DNA of 64,000 nucleotides from Curtobacterium sp. MCBA15_012 (GTDB lineage Bacteria; Actinomycetota; Actinomycetes; Actinomycetales; Microbacteriaceae): positions 496,001 through 560,000 of the forward strand of contig NZ_CP126267.1 in NCBI RefSeq assembly GCF_001864935.2, given 5' to 3'. A program made the translations under genes and the position numbers. Positions 57,291-64,000 of this stretch are shown piece by piece. The notes beneath the pieces are model-generated. The model worked only from the letters and a program-made list of their open reading frames with translations. It was not told the DNA's origin and did not search any database. Each line of letters starts with the position of its first letter. Position 1 is the stretch's first letter.

Positions 57291-60200
57291 CGCTCACGGC
57301 GTCTCAAGCACGCGCCTTTAAGCATCTGCGAGCGGCCTACGTCGGACCCGAGCAGGGCGAGGACGAGGTGCTCATCGAGAATCGCCCGTCGCTGCAATAC
57401 GCGGTCGGCATGCTCTTCCCGGTGGATGACGAGGTCGTGGCTCAGCACAGGGTCGCCGCAGGTGAGAGCGATTCGCAGCAGCTCGTCATGGCGGACGTCG
57501 AAGAGGGCGATGTCGAGGAGGACGACGCGACGAGTCCGCTCGCCGAGGACTGGCGACCGTCATCTGCCGCAATCTCCTTCGTCACCGACTCCGAATCCGT
57601 GCTCTGCGACTTTTCCGCTGGCACATATGCGCTAATCGAGGATGACGGGCCGCAACGCTGGCAGCGCACCGGTCACGAGTTCCGCAACATCGAGCTCGTG
57701 CGAGACAATGCGCAGCTGCAGCAGCTGTCCGCCAGCAATGTCCCGTTCGAGATCGGCACCCGCTGGCGGCCTTACGGCGCCTCGAACTGGCTCGTCACTC
57801 TCCACGTCCGACTTCGCACGAAGACTACTGGCGAGGACCGGAGTGATATTCCCCTTATGCTCTTTCAAGTCGAGCTGTCCGCCCGCCCGGCCGATGGTGG
57901 TCGCATCCTCGAGTACGACGTGTCACGAGCGATCGACGTCGACCCGGAGGCCGCCGAGCTGCGTCTGCGGTATCGGGGCCGCAAGGTCTTCGCCGTCGGG
58001 CACGGCATGGCCGCCGACTGGGAGACCGACGAGGCTGGTGACTGCATTCGGATCAAACTCGACCCGGTGCCGCACTTCGTCGTACCGGCGATCGAGCAGA
58101 CCGGCGGCGACAAGCTCGGCGGTCGCGCCCGACTTGCGCTCGATCTCGCGTTCCTCGCGGCGCTCGACTCGGAGCCGGCGCCGGTGCTGGAAGCACTGGA
58201 GTCGTTCGTGGAATCCTTCTCCGCGTGGGTCGCGGATCAGCGCGCGCAGGCGTCGGAGCTAGGTGCGAACGCCGAGTCGATCGTCGAACGCGCGGGAATC
58301 ACGGCCACCCGCATGCGGCAAGGGATCGATGTGCTCGCGGACCCTGAATCGGCCGCGCTCCGAACCGCCTTCGCACTCGCCATGTCGGCAATGCGCCTGC
58401 AGATGCGTCAAGCAGCTCTCGGTCGCGGCGAGAAGCACCCGTCGCCTTCCTGGCGTCCGTTCCAGCTCGGCTTCCTCCTGGTGTCGCTCGCTTCGACCGT
58501 CGACGACACCCACCCTGACCGATCGCTGGTCGATCTGATCTGGTTCCCGACCGGCGGCGGCAAGACCGAGGCGTATCTGGCGCTCGCCGCCATCGTGATC
58601 TTCCTGCGTCGGCTCGAGCACGGGCCGGCCGGTGGAGGGACGGCGGTGATCACCCGATACACCCTGCGCCTGCTCACTTCCCAGCAGTTCCAGCGGGCGG
58701 CGTCCCTGATCTGCGCAATGGAGCTGCTCCGCGCGACGGATCCGAGGGTGAAGGGAATGCCGAGGTTCTCGATCGGCCTCTGGGTCGGCAACGAGGCGAC
58801 GCCGGGTACCCGTGCCGACGCGAGGTATGCGCTCGACCGGCTCTACAAGGCTCAACACCCGCAGGACGCGAACGAGTTCCAGATCACGGAGTGCCCCTGG
58901 TGTCTGACCGAACTCGTCCCGATCAAGAAGGATGACGCGCGCCGGCTGTATGGAGCGCGTCAGGTCGGCAACGACGTCGCCTTCCGGTGCGTGAACCCGG
59001 CCTGCGAGTTCGCCCTTCGAGACCTCCCGATGAACGTCGTCGACGAGCTGCTCTACGAAGAGCCACCGACCTTCCTGCTGGCCACGGTCGACAAGTTCGC
59101 CCGACTTCAGTTCAAGGACTCAGCCGGGCGACTCCTCGGGATCGGCACACCATATCGGCAGCCGTCGCTCATCATTCAGGACGAGCTGCACCTGCTGTCC
59201 GGTCCGCTCGGCACGACCGTCGCCGTATTCGACGCGGTCATCCAACTCCTAGTGAGCAGCGCCGACTCCATACCGAAGATCATCGCGTCGACCGCCACAA
59301 TTCGCGCCTCCGGCTCTCAAGTGAAGGGTCTTTACGGTCGGAAAGTGGCGCTCTATCCGCCTGCCGGGATCGACGGCGACACCACGTTCTTCGCCAGCCC
59401 GGTGGCCAGCGGCGAGGGTCGCCTGTACGCCGGGATGATGCCGCAGAGCGTGTCGCAGGCCACTGCCCTCGTCGCCGCGGCTTCTCCGCTCCTCGAACTG
59501 CCGCGTGTCCTCATCGGGACAGATGGAATCGGCGATCATGCGGACCCCTACTGGACCTTTGTGATGTACCACAACAGCCTCCGGGAGTTGGGGCGCACGG
59601 GGGCACTGCTCCTCGACGACGTCAACGGCCGACTTGGGACTCGTGCGGACCGGCTCGGGCTCGAGTTGAGGACAGTGCACGCGGACCGCGTGCTCGAGCT
59701 GACGAGCCGCCGTGGGCCGGAAGAGCTGCCGAAGGACCTCCGACAGCTCCGCCTCAGCGCAGACAAATCCGACGATGCGGTGGACGCGGTGCTGTCGTCT
59801 AACATGCTGTCGGTCGGAATCGACGTTCAGCGGCTCGCCCTGATGCTGATGGTCGGACAGCCGAAGACGACGGCGGAGTACATCCAGGCGACGAGCCGAG
59901 TCGGCCGTGGATCCGTGAACGGCATTGTGGTGACCCTGTTCCGATCGAATCGCGCTCGTGACCGGTCTCACTTCGAGACCTTCCGGGGGTACCACGAGGC
60001 GCTTTACCGGAGCGTCGAACCGACGAGCGTCACGCCCTGGTCGCTCTCTTCGCGGGATCGCTCGCTGGCCGGTGCGCTCATTGCGCTGCTTCGGCACGCT
60101 GTGCCGGTGCTTTCCGGGGACGCTGACGCAGGCGCCTTTGATCTATCAGACGCCCGCTTCCTAACCACGGTGGAGGGGCTGATCGAGCGATTCCGCGATC

Positions 60201-60478
60201 TGGTCGGTAAGTCCGAGGAGGACGAACAATCCGCGGTCGACGACCAAGTCTGGAAGCTCCTCCGGGAGTGGGACCGGAAGGCGGGGGAGGCTCGCGACGC
60301 CGGCGATCTACTCCGATATGAGCATCGCCAGGCTGGGGACCGGGCGCTGGTGAAGCGTTTTGGGCAGGATGGCGGTGAATGGCTGGTCGGTGACTCGATG
60401 CGCTCTGTCGAGCCGAATGTTGCGGTCGAGGTGCAGGAGCCCGAGCGGGAGGTGCGACGTGCAGAAGATCCGGCATGA
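57287..60478 (+). CDS. drmA: DISARM helicase DrmA
   Basis: Protein of 1063 residues. Landmarks of DrmA: Walker A FPTGGGKTEAYLALAAIV near 420, the characteristic VITRYTLRLLTSQQFQRA, a zinc-like CPWC...CVNPAC insertion (536-575), the DEAD-type box IIQDELHLLSGPLG near 632, motif III IIASTATIRAS (about 665), and helicase C-terminal SVGIDVQRLALMLMVGQP with YIQATSRVGRG. With DrmB it forms the DNA-binding core of DISARM, which blocks phage DNA after entry. ATG 57287 overlaps the preceding stop (ATGA); the gene overlaps drmB by 20 bases. Confidence 0.92.
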   Translation: MTLTASQARAFKHLRAAYVGPEQGEDEVLIENRPSLQYAVGMLFPVDDEVVAQHRVAAGESDSQQLVMADVEEGDVEEDDATSPLAEDWRPSSAAISFVTDSESVLCDFSAGTYALIEDDGPQRWQRTGHEFRNIELVRDNAQLQQLSASNVPFEIGTRWRPYGASNWLVTLHVRLRTKTTGEDRSDIPLMLFQVELSARPADGGRILEYDVSRAIDVDPEAAELRLRYRGRKVFAVGHGMAADWETDEAGDCIRIKLDPVPHFVVPAIEQTGGDKLGGRARLALDLAFLAALDSEPAPVLEALESFVESFSAWVADQRAQASELGANAESIVERAGITATRMRQGIDVLADPESAALRTAFALAMSAMRLQMRQAALGRGEKHPSPSWRPFQLGFLLVSLASTVDDTHPDRSLVDLIWFPTGGGKTEAYLALAAIVIFLRRLEHGPAGGGTAVITRYTLRLLTSQQFQRAASLICAMELLRATDPRVKGMPRFSIGLWVGNEATPGTRADARYALDRLYKAQHPQDANEFQITECPWCLTELVPIKKDDARRLYGARQVGNDVAFRCVNPACEFALRDLPMNVVDELLYEEPPTFLLATVDKFARLQFKDSAGRLLGIGTPYRQPSLIIQDELHLLSGPLGTTVAVFDAVIQLLVSSADSIPKIIASTATIRASGSQVKGLYGRKVALYPPAGIDGDTTFFASPVASGEGRLYAGMMPQSVSQATALVAAASPLLELPRVLIGTDGIGDHADPYWTFVMYHNSLRELGRTGALLLDDVNGRLGTRADRLGLELRTVHADRVLELTSRRGPEELPKDLRQLRLSADKSDDAVDAVLSSNMLSVGIDVQRLALMLMVGQPKTTAEYIQATSRVGRGSVNGIVVTLFRSNRARDRSHFETFRGYHEALYRSVEPTSVTPWSLSSRDRSLAGALIALLRHAVPVLSGDADAGAFDLSDARFLTTVEGLIERFRDLVGKSEEDEQSAVDDQVWKLLREWDRKAGEARDAGDLLRYEHRQAGDRALVKRFGQDGGEWLVGDSMRSVEPNVAVEVQEPEREVRRAEDPA

Positions 60479-62291
60479 TCTCCGCCTGTCGGAGACGGTG
60501 TCCCCGTTCGGCGTCGGTGCGATCGTCGACATCCGAGGGGAGTCGCTCATCGCTCCGGACACCTCGTGGTGGAACCGTCAGGTCGCACCGGAGGTCCACT
60601 GCGACCGCCTCGTCGACCAGCTCATGCAGCCTGGACGGCCCCGTCCGCTGCTCCGTCAGGCCCCGTCTCATGCCGGGAGAGCCGGACAAGAGACCGCGAG
60701 TCTGCCCTACTGGCGATTTCCGGCATGGCGCTTCTGCGAGCGATGCCTCAAGCTCTCCAAACTGACCACTATCGACAAGGGACGTTTCCGGAACCGGTGC
60801 GACTGTGGCGGCGTGCTCGTACCGATGCGATACGTGGCAGTCTGCAAGACGGGCAGTCACGTCCAGGACGTGCCTTGGTTCATGTGGTCTCACCGCGGGC
60901 ACGACAAGGGCGTGACAGAGGAGGTCCGTGTCTGTCGTGCGTACACGGAACTCCGCTTCGTACGTTCGAACACGAGTGGCGAGGGGCTCGCCTCTCTTCG
61001 AGTCGTCTGCGATGGGTGCAAGCGCTCGCGACCGTTGTCCGACCTCGTAGGCGAGGGAGCGCTTCACCGCGACGGCATCCGATGCGAGGGGCGTCAGCCG
61101 TGGGAGCCGGAGGACTCGGTGGCCGAACCGTGCGATGCGGACCTCGCCGCGGTCCAGCGCGGCGCGACCGGCAACTACATCGCGGATCGCGTCTCCGCGC
61201 TCGACATCCCCGAGGAGAAGACGGCGTCGGAGGAGCTGATCGATAAGGTGCGGGCGCATGACTACTTCCAGCGACTGGTCGACGACAACGGCGGGCCGAA
61301 GTCCGAGATGATCGCGGGCTGGATCGCGGAGGAGCTTGATGTCGGCGCCGAAACGGTCTTGGCGGTGGCGCTGGGTGGCGAGCCATCCGAAGAGATTGGG
61401 ATGCGCGCGCTGAAGGACGGCGAATGGGCCGCCTTCGTGAAGAAGATCATCGCAGGCAAAGATCGGGAAGTCAGCGACTTCGTCGTCGACGGGTGGTCCG
61501 GTGGGTCGATCACGTCCGGACCGTCTGAGCTGCGAGGTGTGATCTCCGGGATCGGACAGGTGCATCGCGTCCGCGAGGTGCGCGCACTGAAGGGGTTCCG
61601 CAGGCACAGCGCCGCGGCGGCTTTCGTCAGCGCAGACCTGGAGCAGGACCCGAAGCAGCGGCCCGTGTATCCGTCGCTGGAACTATTCGGCGAGGGGATC
61701 TTCCTGCGGTTCGACGAGGACGCGCTACGGGCATGGGAGTCACTCTCGGATGTGCAGGCTCGCGCACGCATCCTCATGGATCGGCGTGAGCGGCTGGAAT
61801 GGGCCCGTTCGCGTCTCGACGTCCCGGAACCTCGCTTCATCGCGCTACACACCATCGCCCATCTGCTGATCCGTCGCCTCGCGTTCGCGAGCGGCTATTC
61901 CTCGGCGGCGCTGCAGGAGCGGGTTTACGCGAGCACGGAACGGTCCGACAATACGGCGGGCATCCTCATATACACTGCGGCTGGCGACGCGCAGGGCACC
62001 CTCGGAGGTCTCGTCCGCTTGGGTGCCCCGGACCTGCTGATCCCGCTACTCGTCGCGTCGCTCGACGATGCCGACGTGTGCTCGAATGACCCTGTGTGCA
62101 TTGAGAGTGATCGGCAAGGTTCGTCCCAGCTCAACCTCTCTGCCTGTCATGGTTGCGCGCTCGTGAGCGAGACGTCCTGCGAGACAGGCAATCGTCTGCT
62201 CGACCGCCAGCTCGTGCTCGGCGGTGGCGAGGTCACAGGACTGCTCGGGGGGGTGCTGCCCGCCGTTCGCGCGTCAATGGGAGCGGCCTGA
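60459..62291 (+). CDS. drmB: DISARM protein DrmB (DUF1998)
   Basis: Protein of 610 residues. It starts QKIRHDLRLSETVSPFGVGA, the DrmB N-terminus, has two zinc-like clusters (FCERCLKL...CDCGG, and CDGCKR) and a C-terminal DUF1998 domain with FIALHTIAHLLIRRLAFASG and cysteines in CSNDPVC, CHGCALVSETSC. DrmB is the helicase-associated partner of DrmA. GTG 60459 is supported by GGGAGG seven to twelve bases upstream and overlaps drmA by 20 bases; a longer frame from 60360 is a shadow within drmA. Its TGA overlaps the methyltransferase ATG by one base. Confidence 0.93.
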   Translation: MQKIRHDLRLSETVSPFGVGAIVDIRGESLIAPDTSWWNRQVAPEVHCDRLVDQLMQPGRPRPLLRQAPSHAGRAGQETASLPYWRFPAWRFCERCLKLSKLTTIDKGRFRNRCDCGGVLVPMRYVAVCKTGSHVQDVPWFMWSHRGHDKGVTEEVRVCRAYTELRFVRSNTSGEGLASLRVVCDGCKRSRPLSDLVGEGALHRDGIRCEGRQPWEPEDSVAEPCDADLAAVQRGATGNYIADRVSALDIPEEKTASEELIDKVRAHDYFQRLVDDNGGPKSEMIAGWIAEELDVGAETVLAVALGGEPSEEIGMRALKDGEWAAFVKKIIAGKDREVSDFVVDGWSGGSITSGPSELRGVISGIGQVHRVREVRALKGFRRHSAAAAFVSADLEQDPKQRPVYPSLELFGEGIFLRFDEDALRAWESLSDVQARARILMDRRERLEWARSRLDVPEPRFIALHTIAHLLIRRLAFASGYSSAALQERVYASTERSDNTAGILIYTAAGDAQGTLGGLVRLGAPDLLIPLLVASLDDADVCSNDPVCIESDRQGSSQLNLSACHGCALVSETSCETGNRLLDRQLVLGGGEVTGLLGGVLPAVRASMGAA

Positions 62292-63439
62292 TGCCTGCGC
62301 CGGCGCGCCGGCGCTGGCCGGGCCAGCGGACTGCTTACAATGACATGGTGACCCCAGATATCGCAGTCCTGGACCTATTCGCCGGGGCCGGGGGCCTCAC
62401 AGCGGGAGTTCATGCTGCGTCAGATCGGTTCACAACGGTTGGCGCCGTCGAGTGGGATCAGGCCGCCGCTGCATCTTATGAGGCGACTTACGGCAAGGGC
62501 GTCGTCTTCGCCGGCGATATCAAGGAGTGGCTCAAGGGTGACGTGCCGCGTGCGGATGTCATCATTGGCGGCCCGCCCTGCCAGGGTTTCTCGAGTCTAG
62601 GTAAGCAGGACGTCGAGGATGAGCGGAACTTCCTCTGGCGCGAGTACGCCCGGACGATTCGCCGAGCGATGCCGAAGTACTTTGTTGTCGAGAATGTCGC
62701 CGAGTTCAAGAAATCTCCGCAGTTTGACCTGTTCCGGGAGGCCACCGCGAAGGGCGGCATGCTGGCCGATTACGCCTTCGAGGCCAAGGTCTATAACGCG
62801 GCCGACTTCGGTGCTGCTCAGACTCGTCGACGGACCGTCATCATCGGTTATCACCGTGACCTCGGTTTCCCGGGGGAGCTCGAGCTGACGCATTCCGCTG
62901 ACCCCGAAAGCGATTTGCCCGGTTGGGTCACGGTGAAGGACGTGCTCCGAGATGTGCCGCGGACGCCAGACCGCGACCCGGTGTTCGACGCGCTCCGTAC
63001 CGAGTTCAAAGGCAAGGAGTACGCCGGGGACTTTGCTGTCCGCGACCTCCACTGGAGCCGGAACTACACGCAGCTGTCGAAAGATCGGTTTGCCGTGATC
63101 CCGGCGGGCGGAAACCGCCGCGACCTCGAAGCGTATCCGCACCTCATGGCGCCGTGCTGGACCAAGCACAAGACGGGCTCCGGCGATGTGATGGGGCGGC
63201 TTCACTGGGACCGTCCGTCGGTCACCATCCGCACCGAGTTCTTCAAACCGGAAAAGGGGCGGTACATTCACCCCGAGGAGCATCGCGCGATCACGCACTA
63301 TGAGGCAGCGCTGCTTCAAGGGTTTGGTTCAAAGCACCGCTTCGTTGGCTCGCGTACCGATATCGCTCGACAGATCGGGAACGCGGTGCCGATCCCGCTC
63401 GGTACGGCGATCGGGCGACTGCTCGCCAGCGTTCTCTGA
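62291..63439 (+). CDS. drmMII: DNA cytosine-C5 methyltransferase of the DISARM operon (DrmMII-type)
   Basis: Protein of 382 residues. All key C5-methyltransferase motifs are present: I DLFAGAGGLTAG, IV GGPPCQGFSS with the catalytic cysteine, VI VVENVAEF, VIII AAQTRRRTVIIG, IX in RPSVTIRTEF, and X RQIGNAVPIPL. It methylates host DNA to mark it as self; recognition sequence unknown. ATG 62291 overlaps the drmB stop (TGATG); an internal ATG at 62345, just before VTPDIAVLDLF, is a possible alternative because the first 18 residues are poorly conserved-looking. Its product would create the T:G mismatches that Vsr repairs. Confidence 0.93.
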   Translation: MPAPARRRWPGQRTAYNDMVTPDIAVLDLFAGAGGLTAGVHAASDRFTTVGAVEWDQAAAASYEATYGKGVVFAGDIKEWLKGDVPRADVIIGGPPCQGFSSLGKQDVEDERNFLWREYARTIRRAMPKYFVVENVAEFKKSPQFDLFREATAKGGMLADYAFEAKVYNAADFGAAQTRRRTVIIGYHRDLGFPGELELTHSADPESDLPGWVTVKDVLRDVPRTPDRDPVFDALRTEFKGKEYAGDFAVRDLHWSRNYTQLSKDRFAVIPAGGNRRDLEAYPHLMAPCWTKHKTGSGDVMGRLHWDRPSVTIRTEFFKPEKGRYIHPEEHRAITHYEAALLQGFGSKHRFVGSRTDIARQIGNAVPIPLGTAIGRLLASVL

Positions 63440-63583
63440 CCCTGCAGGCAGAATGCTAGGAGCCCCCAAAATTTCGTGAGCTTGGGACCTGGCATCGAGG
63501 GTTACCCGAGGGTCGGGCAACAGTGGCCATGCGGGGCCACATCCCACTCCGGGAAGAAACGAACCGCGGGGCCGTGTCGCTGA
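63440..63583. other. Short gap after the defence operon
   Basis: 144 bases. No clear hairpin terminator, gene or tRNA seen. CCCCCAAAATTTCG (63464-63477) is unusually A+T-rich for the region and might be part of an element border, but no matching partner was found. Confidence 0.3.
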
Positions 63584-63867
63584 CTACCCCGCCCTACCGC
63601 GCCGTCCCGGAGGCATTAGCTCGCAGTCGCGAGCTCTAGTCAGCCTTCCCTGCGCGGTGGGGAGTGTAGCGCCGCTGATCTGTGCCAAGGTCGCGCTCGG
63701 GTTGCGGTTACCCTCCCTGGCCAGACGGCCGTGCTGGAGGGCGGCCAACTCGTAGAAGTCGGCGGCCTTCTTCGAGTCGTCAGTGGCTTGAGCCGCTCGC
63801 ACTCGCTGACCTTGCGGCCAGAGGCGAAGGCGATCTTGCCGCTGGCGATCGTCTCGGTGCGTTTCAT
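63584..63867 (-). pseudogene. Frameshifted small helix-turn-helix-like protein
   Basis: From ATG 63867 the frame reads MKRTETIASGKIAFASGRKV then SECERLKP; near 63790-63800 sense jumps to another frame that reads KKAADFYELAALQHGRLARE, then a helix-turn-helix-like ATLAQISGATLPTAQGRLTR and the end MPPGRRGRAG. Similar C-termini occur in actinobacterial accessory proteins that I recall as small DNA-binding proteins. One frameshift joins the halves into about 95 residues. It lies close to the window end and could mark the right border of the island. Confidence 0.5.
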
Positions 63868-64000
63868 GGCGACCGAAGCCTTGCCAGGGGATGGGCGGCG
63901 CCGTCCTGCGCGGCGTCGGCAAGCTAGCCCTGGGGCGCGTTTCGAGGGCTGGAGTCTCAACTACTTCGAGAGAAGTCTCACTTGAGTTGAGAAACGACAC

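Noticed and set aside
50524..63439. BREX or Druantia system
   Set aside because: No PglZ, BrxC or PglX-type gene; DrmA plus a separate DrmB and a C5 methyltransferase fit DISARM better than Druantia's DruE fusion.

Overview
The window is about 72 % G+C by eye, rich in GTG starts, short overlapping genes (ATGA/GTGA junctions) and apparently leaderless promoters. The protein set (C-minus L33 and S14, HU, CopD-CtaG fusion, actinobacterial E1/E2 dehydrogenase cluster) points to an actinobacterium, most likely Microbacteriaceae and possibly Curtobacterium. That placement is recalled from family knowledge and was not searched.

Region 1 (1-11.9 kb) is mostly housekeeping: a 5'-truncated DUF4166 gene with a TIGR01777-type epimerase, a divergent EamA exporter and LysR pair, purB with a low-molecular-weight phosphatase, a small holin-like membrane protein, a hisC-type aminotransferase, a 2-oxo acid dehydrogenase operon (E1 alpha, E1 beta, E2) and a GNAT acetyltransferase. 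Region 2 (12-15.1 kb, minus strand) is a compact lactococcin 972-type bacteriocin locus: secreted peptide, multi-pass membrane protein, ABC ATPase. It is followed by a membrane-anchored esterase, an MprF-like lysyltransferase and a NarL-type two-component system (15.2-20.5 kb).

Region 3 (20.5-23.6 kb) is a sugar PTS (EIIA, EIIB, EIIC) with a GntR/UTRA regulator; two DasR/NagR-like operators mark the regulator and EIIC promoters. Region 4 (23.6-26.8 kb) is a zinc ABC importer with its own Zur and a Zur-box-like site over the first promoter, followed shortly by rpmB-rpmG-rpsN (28.1-28.8 kb) with zinc-ligand-free L33 and S14. Region 5 (29-47 kb) holds HU, a CopD/CtaG fusion overlapping a Pif1-like helicase, a PAP2 phosphatase, a luciferase-like oxidoreductase, a paired SMR exporter with a divergent TetR regulator, a COG0701/TIGR03943 permease operon, an AraC regulator, a zinc alcohol dehydrogenase, glycerate kinase, a SolA-like oxidase and lipoproteins. 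Its gaps carry many locus-specific tandem repeats and one recurring long-hairpin terminator family.

Region 6 (47.5-64 kb) is accessory DNA. An IS3-family element with a frameshifted transposase has truncated a DUF2384-like gene, and frameshifted remnants follow. Then comes a lower-G+C defence island: vsr on the minus strand, and diverging from it a five-gene overlapping operon coding for a GHKL-ATPase/SF2-helicase fusion (1587 aa), a NERD-nuclease/SF1 helicase, DrmA, DrmB and a cytosine-C5 methyltransferase. DrmA, DrmB and a C5 methyltransferase are the hallmarks of class 2 DISARM. The usual phospholipase-D gene drmC and the usual drmE are not seen; Vsr, the GHKL-helicase and the NERD-helicase occupy their place. 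This variant defence system is the most interesting object in the window. A frameshifted HTH-like gene closes it.
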